DNA of 9,744 nt from Bacteroidales bacterium UBA4347 (GTDB lineage Bacteria; Bacteroidota; Bacteroidia; Bacteroidales; P3), in NCBI GenBank assembly GCA_002394185.1, contig DGTB01000162.1, positions 406 through 10,149 of the forward strand. Reading direction: 5' to 3'. The notes under the pieces were generated by a model. It saw only the letters and a program-made list of their open reading frames with translations, was not told the origin of the DNA and did no database searches. The first letter of the stretch is position 1. Each line of letters opens with the position of its first letter. Shown here piece after piece: positions 1 to 6,224 of the stretch. The position numbers and the translations under genes are program-made.

Positions 1-123
1 GGCTACATCGACGATGTCATCGAGCCGCGCAACACCCGCTTCCGCGTCATCCGTGCCCTCCAGGCCCTCCAGACCAAGAAGGACTCCCTGCCTATGAAGA
101 AGCACTGCAACCTGCCGCTCTAA
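1..123 (+). CDS. mmdA: Methylmalonyl-CoA decarboxylase alpha subunit (carboxyltransferase), 3' end only
   Basis: Only the last 40 codons are in the window; the gene enters from the left edge and stops at TAA 121-123. The visible tail begins GYIDDVIEPRNTRFRVI and ends KKHCNLPL. This matches the C-terminus of biotin-dependent acyl-CoA carboxyltransferase subunits (methylmalonyl-CoA decarboxylase alpha, propionyl-CoA carboxylase beta), where a D-x-V-I-x-P-x-x-T-R-x-R block and an ending like K-H-G-N-I-P-L are typical. The family transfers the carboxyl group between methylmalonyl-CoA and biotin in the cytoplasm. The decarboxylase role, rather than a carboxylase role, is inferred from the downstream OadG, biotin carrier and OadB genes. 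The catalytic domains lie outside the window, so substrate choice cannot be checked here. Confidence 0.85.
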   Translation, partial: GYIDDVIEPRNTRFRVIRALQALQTKKDSLPMKKHCNLPL

Positions 124-125
124 AC

Positions 126-153
126 AGTTAAGAGTTAGGAGTTAAGAGTATTA
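126..153 (+). repeat. Heptamer array in the gap after the alpha subunit gene
   Basis: Two bases after the stop codon there are four 7-base units in a row: AGTTAAG, AGTTAGG, AGTTAAG and AGTATTA. The rest of the gap up to 197 is A/T-rich with no recognisable promoter. Arrays with the same period occur after three other stop codons in the window. Function unknown. Confidence 0.6.
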
Positions 154-197
154 GGAAATACATTATTTTTTTACCAATATTTAAAACATCAAAAAAA

Positions 198-485
198 ATG
201 AAGAAAGTTCTTTTGACCGCCGTTGCCGCCATGGCCATGTTCGCCATGACCGCCTGTGGAAACAACAACCAGCCCGCCGAGGCTACCGACACCGTCGCCG
301 TTGAGGCCGCTGCCACCGAGCAGTGCGACAAACAGTGCGACAAGCACTGCGAGGGCGACACCGCCGCTTGCTGCAAGCTGGGCGAGGCCGTCGAAGGCCA
401 GGCCTGCGAGAAGCAGTGCTGCAAGAAGGCCGAGGGCCAGGGTTGCGAGAAACAGTGCGACAAGAAGTGCGAGAAAGCCCAGTAA
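198..485 (+). CDS. Small cysteine-rich lipoprotein of unknown function
   Basis: This 95-residue protein has a Lys-Lys start, a hydrophobic stretch (residues 4-19) and a lipobox ending MTAC, so Cys20 is the probable lipidated residue and the protein should be exported and membrane-anchored. An acidic Ala/Thr/Glu linker (about 25-42) follows. The C-terminal half is packed with cysteines at 43, 47, 51, 58, 59, 70, 74, 75, 83, 87 and 91, alternating with Lys, Glu and Gln. Residues 66-78 and 79-91 form a 13-residue tandem repeat with 10 identical positions (EGQ-CEKQC-KK). CxxxC spacing recurs at 43/47/51, 70/74 and 83/87/91. This layout suggests metal binding or a dense disulfide or redox module, but I do not recognise a named family. 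The gene sits inside the decarboxylase operon, 74 bases after the alpha subunit and 100 bases before the OadG-family gene, with an A-rich leader before its ATG. Confidence 0.8.
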   Translation: MKKVLLTAVAAMAMFAMTACGNNNQPAEATDTVAVEAAATEQCDKQCDKHCEGDTAACCKLGEAVEGQACEKQCCKKAEGQGCEKQCDKKCEKAQ

Positions 486-495
486 AGTGTTTTTC

Positions 496-562
496 GGTTT
501 AAGGTTTTTAGGTTCCATCGCGAACCCAAAACCTTAAACCTTAAACCTTTCAACCTTTTTTT
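496..562 (+). promoter_or_regulatory. Long inverted repeat with a following T-run inside the decarboxylase operon
   Basis: Positions 496-515 pair with 522-540 around a 6-base loop (516-521), with about one bulge and one mismatch. The 3' arm runs into further ACCTTAA/TTAAACC heptamers (to 548) and a run of seven T (556-562), 24 bases before the next ATG. The stem is long but A/T-rich. It could act as a partial terminator, an RNA processing or stability element that sets the ratio of lipoprotein to decarboxylase subunits, or a by-product of heptamer repeats in opposite orientations. Only the pairing is seen; the role is inference. Confidence 0.5.
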
Positions 563-585
563 GATGTTGCAATAAAAGAAAAACA

Positions 586-1593
586 ATGAGTACCATTAAG
601 AAAATGCTGATAGCAGGTCTGTTCTGCTTCGCCATGCTCGGCGTATCGGCGCAGGGACATTCCCACGAGGGTGGCCCGCGTCCCGACGCTGTTGCCGGAG
701 CAACCGCCCCTGCCGAACCCCGCCCCGAGCAGCAGCCCCACGAGGGCTGCATGATGCACGGCATGGTTCCCACGGTGGACTTCCAGAGCGTAAAGATCTG
801 CTTTGCACCCCAAATGCGTGCATTCATAGCCATCGACAGTATCGAATGCTCCGTGCACCTCGTGAAGATGGTGGGCGAAAAGCTCGACACCGTCGGTAGC
901 TACCAAACCGACAATATCTACAAACGCCACGACCTGAAGAACATCCTTCGTCCCGTCAGCGTCGGCGCCATGGGCAAATACGTCGTTGTGCTGGCTTCGG
1001 CCGTCAACGACACCGCCTACGTGGCCCTGCTGGACCAGGAGATGAACGTTGTGGCCCGCCGAGACTTCCGCAGCCCGATGTATGCCATGCACTTCGAGCA
1101 CGGCCAGATGTTCGTCGTCGGTCGCAACCCCTTCGGCTACGACATCAACGTCATCTCGCTGCACGGCGGCCTGGAGAACTTCGCCAACGGCGAGGCCCTC
1201 AGCCAGCACTACCGCGTCTTCAAGCAGAGCGAGAAGATCAAGCACTCCGACCCCATCGGCGTTGGCCTGGCAGCCGTGGCTATTGCTGTGGTGTTCCTCG
1301 CCCTGATTTGCATTGCCCTCATTCTGCAGGGTAGCGGCAAGCTGATGAAAGGCCTGGGCGAAGACAAGAAGAAGGACGACAAGAAGAAGACCATCAAGCC
1401 CGTGTCCGACGGTTCTTCCGCCGTCGACGACCAGGAAGTCTATGCCGCCATTGCCGCCGCCATCCACCTCTACAACGACGAACTCCACGACGAGGAGGAA
1501 ACTGTCATCACCATCCAGAAGGTGGAGCGCGAGTGGACGCCCTGGAACGCCAAGTTCTATAATATGAATCAATATTTTAATAACAGAAAGTAG
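586..1593 (+). CDS. OadG-family (gamma/delta) subunit of the Na+-pumping decarboxylase, with large ectodomain
   Basis: The 335-residue protein begins with a signal peptide (about 1-22, likely cleaved after VSA). A His/Pro-rich segment follows, with H25, H27 and a HEGCMMHGM cluster at 52-60. Residues 62-218 form a domain of alternating short hydrophobic strands (for example KYVVVLAS and DINVIS) that I cannot assign. One membrane helix spans about 224-247, followed by a lysine-rich linker (252-271) and a C-terminal cytoplasmic piece (284-335) with VYAAIAAAIHLYNDE and WTPWNAK, which is the OadG-family signature. Classical OadG/MmdD proteins are only about 80-120 residues, so the N-terminal two thirds is an addition. 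The family holds the cytoplasmic decarboxylase subunits to the membrane pump. The stop codon is 2 bases before the biotin carrier ATG, so translation is probably coupled. Family call firm; ectodomain function unknown. Confidence 0.85.
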   Translation: MSTIKKMLIAGLFCFAMLGVSAQGHSHEGGPRPDAVAGATAPAEPRPEQQPHEGCMMHGMVPTVDFQSVKICFAPQMRAFIAIDSIECSVHLVKMVGEKLDTVGSYQTDNIYKRHDLKNILRPVSVGAMGKYVVVLASAVNDTAYVALLDQEMNVVARRDFRSPMYAMHFEHGQMFVVGRNPFGYDINVISLHGGLENFANGEALSQHYRVFKQSEKIKHSDPIGVGLAAVAIAVVFLALICIALILQGSGKLMKGLGEDKKKDDKKKTIKPVSDGSSAVDDQEVYAAIAAAIHLYNDELHDEEETVITIQKVEREWTPWNAKFYNMNQYFNNRK

Positions 1594-1595
1594 CA

Positions 1596-2036
1596 ATGAA
1601 AAATTACAAGCTCAAGATAAACGGCAACGACTACAATGTTGACATCAACGAGGTCGAAGGCCAGGATATAAAGCTCAACGTCAACGGCACCGACTATGTG
1701 GTGACCGTGGACCAGGAAATGAAGCCCACCAGAAAACCCGTGGCCCGTCCCGCCGCTGCCCCGACGCCCCAGGTGGCTCCCGCCGCCGGCGGCGCCGTGC
1801 AGAAGAGCAATGCTCCCGCTGCCGGCAACAAGGTGACCACACCGCTGCCCGGCACCATCCTCGATGTCTATGTCAACGTCGGCGACACCGTGAAGAGCGG
1901 CCAGACTGTTGTCCTGCTCGAGGCCATGAAGATGGAGAACAACATCGAGGCCGACTGCGACGGCACCGTCAAGGAAGTCAAAGTCCGCAAGGGCGACAGC
2001 GTCCTCGAGGGAGATGTGCTGGTTGTTATTGGATAA
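1596..2036 (+). CDS. mmdC: Biotin carboxyl carrier protein of methylmalonyl-CoA decarboxylase
   Basis: The 146-residue protein has three parts. Residues 1-43 contain two related strands-and-turn units (KLKINGNDYNVDI and KLNVNGTDYVVTV), usual at the start of this carrier family. Residues 44-78 form a flexible Pro/Ala linker. Residues 79-146 form a biotinyl domain. The biotin attachment motif AMKM is present, and Lys112 is the biotinylated residue. The strand pattern around it (GDTVKSGQTVVLLE before, GTVKEVKVRKGDSV after) is that of a complete barrel. It carries the carboxyl group from the alpha subunit to the beta subunit. Its gene lies directly between those of its expected partners. Methylmalonyl-CoA decarboxylase is preferred over oxaloacetate decarboxylase because the alpha tail is of the acyl-CoA carboxyltransferase type. 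Confidence 0.93.
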   Translation: MKNYKLKINGNDYNVDINEVEGQDIKLNVNGTDYVVTVDQEMKPTRKPVARPAAAPTPQVAPAAGGAVQKSNAPAAGNKVTTPLPGTILDVYVNVGDTVKSGQTVVLLEAMKMENNIEADCDGTVKEVKVRKGDSVLEGDVLVVIG

Positions 2037-2040
2037 TAAA

Positions 2041-2115
2041 CAGTTTAAGTTGTCAGTTTAAGTTATAAGCAAACGCAAGAACTTAAAACTAAAACTAAAA
2101 ACTAAAAACTAAAAA
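2041..2115 (+). repeat. Direct and heptamer repeats between biotin carrier and beta subunit genes
   Basis: CAGTTTAAGTT occurs at 2041-2051 and again at 2054-2064. Further on are CTTAAAA (2082-2088), a 6-base CTAAAA unit, and three perfect CTAAAAA heptamers (2095-2115), ending 5 bases before the OadB ATG. The second direct repeat (2055-2064) can pair with 2080-2090 with a single bulge, giving a weak hairpin. The array begins 4 bases after the stop codon. The A-rich end also provides an unstructured ribosome-loading leader of the kind common in Bacteroidota. Confidence 0.6.
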
Positions 2116-2120
2116 GAAAA

Positions 2121-3290
2121 ATGATTAGTTTAGCAACAGGTGGCTTCATGGAGTTCATGTCGACGCAGCTGGTCCAGTTTCTGGAATACACCGGCTTCGC
2201 CAATGTGACTTGGGGCCACATAGCCATGATTTTGATCGGCTTGGTGTTCATCTTCCTGGGCATCAAGTACGAGTTTGAACCTCTTCTGCTGGTGCCTATC
2301 GGATTCGGTATGCTCATCGGCAACATCCCGTTCTATCCCGGATTGAAGATTGGCATCTACGAACAAGGGTCGGTGCTCAACATTCTCTACCATGGAGTGC
2401 AGAACGGATGGTATCCACCCTTGATATTCTTAGGCATAGGTGCCATGACGGACTTCTCGGCGCTGCTGTCGAACCCCAAACTGATGCTTATCGGTGCCGC
2501 CGCCCAGGTGGGTATCTTTGCCGCCTATATGGGTGCTTTGGCTCTGGGCTTCATGCCCAACGAGGCTGGTGCCATCGGTATCATCGGCGGTGCCGACGGC
2601 CCGACGGCCATCTTCATCTCCAGCCAGTTGGCTCCCGAGCTGATGGGCGCCATCGCCGTGTCGGCCTATAGCTACATGGCCCTTGTGCCCGTCATCCAGC
2701 CGCCCATCATGCGCATGCTCACCACCCAGAAGGAGCGCACCATCCGCATGAAACCTCCGCGCCAGGTTTCCAAGCTGGAGAAGATCACCTTCCCCATCAT
2801 TGGTCTGCTGTTCTGCGCCTTCATCGTGCCGAGCGGTCTGCCCCTGCTGGGTATGCTCTTCTTCGGCAACCTGTTGAAAGAGTGCGGCGTTACCAAACGC
2901 CTCAGCGACGTGGCCTCCAACGCCATCGTCAATATCTGCACGCTGCTCATCGGTATCACCGTGGGTGCTTCGACCCAGGCTTCGGTGTTCCTGAGCGGCA
3001 AGAGCGTGATGATCTTCGCCCTCGGTGCCGGTTCGTTCATCGTGGCCACCTTCTTCGGTGTGCTCTTCGTGAAGATTATGAACCTCTTCTTAAAGGAAGG
3101 CAACAAGATCAACCCCCTCATCGGCAACTCCGGCGTCAGTGCTGTGCCCGACGCCGCCCGCGTGTCGAACAATGTGGGTCTGGAATACGACAAGACCAAC
3201 TACCTCCTGCAGCACGCCATGGGTCCCAATGTGGCCGGCGTTGTGGGAAGCGCTGTGGCTGCCGGTATCCTGCTGGCCTTCCTGCACTAA
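2121..3290 (+). CDS. mmdB: Sodium-translocating decarboxylase beta subunit (OadB/MmdB family)
   Basis: This 389-residue polytopic inner-membrane protein decarboxylates carboxybiotin and couples that to Na+ export. Family landmarks are in order: EFEPLLLVPIGFGMLIGNIP (residues 53-72), GIIGGADGPTAIF (about 153-165), and NPLIGNSGVSAVPDAARVSN (331-350). Asp159 in GGADGPT corresponds to the essential Asp203 of Klebsiella OadB. Asn331, Gly335 and Ser340 fit the Asn373/Gly377/Ser382 cluster known there from mutagenesis. Roughly nine hydrophobic segments are visible and the length is usual for the Mmd/Gcd type (about 370-400). The N-terminus includes an amphipathic stretch before the first helix. It is the last gene of the operon and is followed by a strong terminator. 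Confidence 0.94.
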   Translation: MISLATGGFMEFMSTQLVQFLEYTGFANVTWGHIAMILIGLVFIFLGIKYEFEPLLLVPIGFGMLIGNIPFYPGLKIGIYEQGSVLNILYHGVQNGWYPPLIFLGIGAMTDFSALLSNPKLMLIGAAAQVGIFAAYMGALALGFMPNEAGAIGIIGGADGPTAIFISSQLAPELMGAIAVSAYSYMALVPVIQPPIMRMLTTQKERTIRMKPPRQVSKLEKITFPIIGLLFCAFIVPSGLPLLGMLFFGNLLKECGVTKRLSDVASNAIVNICTLLIGITVGASTQASVFLSGKSVMIFALGAGSFIVATFFGVLFVKIMNLFLKEGNKINPLIGNSGVSAVPDAARVSNNVGLEYDKTNYLLQHAMGPNVAGVVGSAVAAGILLAFLH

Positions 3291-3310
3291 TCGGAATGCA
3301 TATAAATAAA

Positions 3311-3341
3311 AAAAGCCCACCGCTATGGCGGTGGGCTTTTT
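3311..3341. terminator. Bidirectional intrinsic terminator between converging operons
   Basis: A perfect 9-bp G/C-rich stem (GCCCACCGC at 3315-3323 with 3328-3336) has a TATG loop, is preceded by a run of A and followed by five T. It therefore works as a terminator in both directions. It lies 20 bases after the beta subunit stop and 15 bases beyond the nitroreductase stop on the other strand, so it closes both transcripts. Confidence 0.93.
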
Positions 3342-3356
3342 AATTGTCGTGCTGGA

Positions 3357-3917
3357 TTATTCTATCCAGTGTATATAGTCGGCCTTACGGGGCAGGGGAG
3401 TGGGTATATCCTTGGCGGGATAACCCAGAACAAGATGATCAATGCCCTCGTAGTCGCCTTCGATGCCGAGTTCCTTGAGGATTTGCTTGCCCTCAGGGCT
3501 GTCGAATTCTTCTTTGGCGCGATGTATCCAGCAGGAGGCAAGTCCTACGGCAGCAGCAGCATTGGCCAGATTTGTGATGACGGAGCATCCGTCATATAGA
3601 TAGGTCGGCACCTTGCGGTCTGCCAACACAACGAGCACTACAGGAGCACCGTAGAATGGGTCGAAGGTTTCAGGGGCAAGTTTTTCGCCACGTGCTTGTT
3701 TCAGATTGTTCCAGATGCGAGCGTTCATTTTCGACAGGCGGTCGCGCAATGCACGATTGGTCACAGCCAAGATGATTGGGCTCTGTTTTCCGTGTCCCGT
3801 GGGAGCCCAAGTGCCGGCCTCGCAGACGGCTGCAATAAGTCGGTGCTCGGGTATCTCTGACAAGAAAGCGCGGCAACTGCGCCGCGCTTTCATATTATCC
3901 AATGCTTCAGTATTCAT
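3357..3917 (-). CDS. Nitroreductase-family FMN oxidoreductase
   Basis: The 186-residue protein has the compact nitroreductase fold signature. The N-terminal RRSCRAF (12-18) is the FMN phosphate-binding start of the family, APTGHGKQSP (38-47) is the second flavin-contact segment, the helix with LANAAAAVGLASCWI (117-131) is the core dimer/flavin helix, and LVLGYP (162-167) is the C-terminal flavin strand. Such enzymes use NAD(P)H to reduce nitro compounds, quinones or other electrophiles. The physiological substrate cannot be read from the sequence. Its ATG (3917-3915) overlaps the TGA of the lipoprotein gene upstream (ATGA), which suggests translational coupling. It is the last gene of the minus-strand run and ends at the shared terminator. 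Confidence 0.9.
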   Translation of the reverse strand: MNTEALDNMKARRSCRAFLSEIPEHRLIAAVCEAGTWAPTGHGKQSPIILAVTNRALRDRLSKMNARIWNNLKQARGEKLAPETFDPFYGAPVVLVVLADRKVPTYLYDGCSVITNLANAAAAVGLASCWIHRAKEEFDSPEGKQILKELGIEGDYEGIDHLVLGYPAKDIPTPLPRKADYIHWIE

Positions 3918-4357
3918 TTGTCGAGTGTTCTAACGAGACTAAGAACAGCAGGTTGACTACTTGCAACCTGAGTAGAGGAACTGTTTTGATTCACATTGGC
4001 AAGCTGTTGGGTGCCCAGCAGAGTGTTGACGAAGCTGCCTGCATTCTGGTTGGTGATGAGTCCTGCAGAGGCAAGGATAAGTCCGCTGGTGAAGGCATTG
4101 CGATAGGTTTGATTGTCCTTGTTCTGACGCAGCTGTGTGTAGCAGGTAGCCAGGGCAAGTGCGTTGGTCAAATTATTGGCATTGGTGAGGTCGATGGTAC
4201 CACTGCTCTTATAGGAATTGTAAAGGCCAAGGACTGCCGAACCGCAAGTTTGCCCAAGAGCTTGTGCGGCGGTATTCTGTGCTCCCGCACTCAGCGTGCT
4301 GCAAGAAGCCATTGCCAAAGAGGCCACACATACGAAAAATATTGCTAAACGTTTCAT
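3914..4357 (-). CDS. Small lipoprotein of unknown function
   Basis: The 147-residue product has a lipoprotein signal (KR start, hydrophobic 4-15, lipobox MASC with Cys19). The mature part is rich in Asn, Thr, Ser, Ala and Gln, with two further cysteines (38 and 72) that could form a disulfide. The segment about 35-115 looks mainly helical (GSAVLGLYNSYKSSG, LTNALALATCYTQL, FTSGLILASAGLITNQNAG). The tail from about 122 is low-complexity. I recognise no family. Its stop overlaps the nitroreductase start by 4 bases. It starts 27 bases after the four-helix membrane protein, across an A/T-rich leader with TTAA-containing units. Confidence 0.8.
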   Translation of the reverse strand: MKRLAIFFVCVASLAMASCSTLSAGAQNTAAQALGQTCGSAVLGLYNSYKSSGTIDLTNANNLTNALALATCYTQLRQNKDNQTYRNAFTSGLILASAGLITNQNAGSFVNTLLGTQQLANVNQNSSSTQVASSQPAVLSLVRTLDK

Positions 4358-4384
4358 GTTGTTTAATTTTTAATTATATGTTCA

Positions 4385-4792
4385 TTAATTATGTTTCTGA
4401 ATGATGTCATTCTGATGCTTCTTTCTTTCCTTGCTGATGGTGATCACCATGGCACTTGTTTCGAAAACCATCATGACGGCGAAACCGATGCAGAAGACAA
4501 TGGAGAAGAGCTTGGCATGCACCGTATGGGTGAAAAGGTAAATGGCAAAAACTACGAGATGGATGAAGAGGGTTGCAACAGTGGTGGCCAAAAAGACCTG
4601 GACAAAGCGTCTCGGCGACTGATACATGCTCTTCAGTACAATGTAGTGTTGCACACCGGTTATCACAGCGAAATAGAGTGCCAGCATGGGCATGACAGGC
4701 AAAAAAGCCTCTGGGGCGGTCCACATGACCACGAAAGAAGCCATTGCCAATAATAATGCCATGGCGACAAGGAAAATAAAGTAGCGTTTCAT
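4385..4792 (-). CDS. Four-helix membrane protein of unknown function
   Basis: The 135-residue protein has four predicted membrane helices at about 4-24, 30-52, 63-88 and 94-119, a short basic loop (SPRRF, 59-63) between helices 2 and 3, and a charged, lysine/histidine-rich C-terminal tail. No catalytic or cofactor motif is visible and I do not recognise the family. Its ATG shares one base with the pyrI stop codon (TAATG), so its translation is probably coupled to that of pyrI. Coupling alone does not show a role in pyrimidine metabolism. Confidence 0.8.
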   Translation of the reverse strand: MKRYFIFLVAMALLLAMASFVVMWTAPEAFLPVMPMLALYFAVITGVQHYIVLKSMYQSPRRFVQVFLATTVATLFIHLVVFAIYLFTHTVHAKLFSIVFCIGFAVMMVFETSAMVITISKERKKHQNDIIQKHN

Positions 4793-5253
4793 TACTCAGT
4801 GAACTTCATTGTTTCCTTGGTGGTGAACTTCTCGCAGTAGTGGCAGCGAAGCTTGAGGTTCTCTTTGTCGACAACGTCGAACTTGGTGGGCACCACCTCA
4901 GCGTTGGTGATGCACTTGGGGTTAGCGCAGCGGACAAAGTTCTCGATATGGTCAGGGATTTCGGCCTTAAATTTCTTCACAACCTTGTAGTTCTCGATGT
5001 CGATGATGGAGGCGAAGGGGGCCACGAGGGCTATCTTGCTGACCTCCTCGACGGAGAAGTGTTTGTTTTTGATTTTGATGATGCCCTTGCGGCCAAGTTT
5101 CTCGCTGCTGAGGTAGTTGCCGATGAGGACTTCGTCTTTATATTTTTCAAGGCCAAGGATGCGGATGACCTGATAAACCGATTCGGTGGCTATGTGGTCG
5201 ATAACGGTGCCGTTCTCGATGGCGCTGACGACCATTTCTTTTTTGTTTTCCAT
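4792..5253 (-). CDS. pyrI: Aspartate carbamoyltransferase regulatory subunit
   Basis: The 153-residue length equals that of the E. coli protein. The zinc site is complete: C109 and C114 (CANPKC), C137 and C140 (CHYC). Residues that bind the nucleotide effectors in the E. coli enzyme are present at the same positions: Asp19-His20 (VIDHI), Lys60 and Lys94. The subunit should therefore dimerise, bind catalytic trimers through its zinc domain, and make the enzyme responsive to CTP/UTP and ATP. The gene follows pyrB after 25 bases, and its leader has three TTTTAA- or CTTTAA-like units. The conserved effector residues are seen; allosteric behaviour in this organism is inferred. Confidence 0.97.
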   Translation of the reverse strand: MENKKEMVVSAIENGTVIDHIATESVYQVIRILGLEKYKDEVLIGNYLSSEKLGRKGIIKIKNKHFSVEEVSKIALVAPFASIIDIENYKVVKKFKAEIPDHIENFVRCANPKCITNAEVVPTKFDVVDKENLKLRCHYCEKFTTKETMKFTE

Positions 5254-5278
5254 TGTTTTAAAAGTTTAAAGATTAAAA

Positions 5279-6196
5279 TTATCTAACACCGAGAATGGCG
5301 GCCATAAGAGCCTGACGGACATAGACTCCATTCTGGGCTTGCTGGAAGTAATAAGCATAAGGAGTGGAGTCGACATCAGTGGTAATTTCATTGACACGGG
5401 GCAGGGGGTGGAGGATGCGCATGTTGTCCTTGCATCCTTTGAGCATATCGGCCGTAAGAATGCAGCTGTCTTTCACGCGTTCGTACTCCATGGGATCCGG
5501 GAAACGCTCACGTTGCACACGGGTCATGTAGATGATATCGGCGGTGGGAATGACGTCACGAAGGTCGGTATACTGGTAATATTTTAGACCGGCATTTTTA
5601 ACGCTCATTTTCACACTGCTTGGCATCTTCAATTCCTGCGGTGATACAAAGTGGAATGTGGCGCCGAAGTTGCACATGGCCTGTGTCAACGAATGGACGG
5701 TGCGTCCATATTTGAGGTCGCCAACCATGGCTATGTTCAGGTTCTCGAGAGTACCTTGTGTTTTGCGGATGCTGTAAAGGTCGAGCATGCATTGTGTAGG
5801 ATGCTGATTGGCGCCATCGCCTGCATTGATGACAGGAACCGAGGCCACCTCGGAAGCATAGCGGGAAGAGCCCTCTTTGGGGTTTCGCATGACGATGAGG
5901 TCGCTATAGGAAGAGACCATGACGATGGTGTCATGCAGCGATTCGCCTTTCTGGACGCTGGTGCCACCCGGATCACTGAAACCGATGATTCGTGCACCGA
6001 GTTGGTTGGCAGCGCTCTCGAAGCTCAGGCGTGTGCGAGTGGAAGGCTCGAAGAAGAGCGTGGCCACCACCTTGTCACTAAGGATTTTCTGTTTGGGATT
6101 CTGCTCGAATCCTTCGGCAATGTCCAGCACCTGGATATATTCTTCCTTTGAGAAGTCGGTGATGGAGATAAGGTTGCGTCCTTTTAATGTGCTCAT
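5279..6196 (-). CDS. pyrB: Aspartate carbamoyltransferase catalytic subunit
   Basis: The enzyme condenses carbamoyl phosphate and aspartate to carbamoyl aspartate, the committed step of pyrimidine synthesis, in the cytoplasm. The 305-residue protein has every expected active-site block: carbamoyl phosphate loop FFEPSTRTR (48-56), the partner-subunit loop with Ser80 and Lys83 (TSVQKGES), HPTQ (132-135), Arg165 in KYGRT, the aspartate-binding TRVQRERF (Arg226, Gln228) and HPLPRVNE (263-270). The length is usual. Together with pyrI it should form the class B dodecamer. It begins 28 bases after the TPR lipoprotein gene in a T-rich gap (plus-strand view), with no clear promoter of its own and no obvious UMP-type attenuator. 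Confidence 0.97.
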   Translation of the reverse strand: MSTLKGRNLISITDFSKEEYIQVLDIAEGFEQNPKQKILSDKVVATLFFEPSTRTRLSFESAANQLGARIIGFSDPGGTSVQKGESLHDTIVMVSSYSDLIVMRNPKEGSSRYASEVASVPVINAGDGANQHPTQCMLDLYSIRKTQGTLENLNIAMVGDLKYGRTVHSLTQAMCNFGATFHFVSPQELKMPSSVKMSVKNAGLKYYQYTDLRDVIPTADIIYMTRVQRERFPDPMEYERVKDSCILTADMLKGCKDNMRILHPLPRVNEITTDVDSTPYAYYFQQAQNGVYVRQALMAAILGVR

Positions 6197-6224
6197 AATT
6201 ATGGGTATTATATTGTTTTTTTTG

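Noticed and set aside
256..537. Second plus-strand frame inside the cysteine-rich lipoprotein gene
   Set aside because: It is Pro/Arg/Ala/Ser-rich, as expected for a +1 shift of G/C-rich codons, lacks a start context, and runs into the intergenic hairpin.
550..1596. Long open frame on the minus strand opposite the OadG-family gene
   Set aside because: It mirrors the codon bias of the plus-strand gene and gives a Val/Asp/His-rich translation with no motif or signal. The plus strand carries the OadG signature, a signal peptide and a membrane helix.
2055..2090. Hairpin before the OadB gene as a terminator
   Set aside because: The stem is about 10 bp, almost only A/T, with a 15-base loop and no T-run after it. 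It is better read as repeats in opposite orientation.
126..2115. CRISPR array or insertion-sequence ends as the source of the short repeats
   Set aside because: Units are only 6-13 bases with no spacers of constant length, no transposase is present, and the arrays differ in sequence from gap to gap.
3902..4348. Plus-strand open frame opposite the small lipoprotein
   Set aside because: The minus strand has a clear lipobox and a coupled overlap with the nitroreductase. The plus-strand frame has neither a signal nor a plausible leader.
5651..6151. Plus-strand open frame opposite pyrB
   Set aside because: pyrB on the other strand has every active-site motif over its full length; this frame is its antisense shadow.
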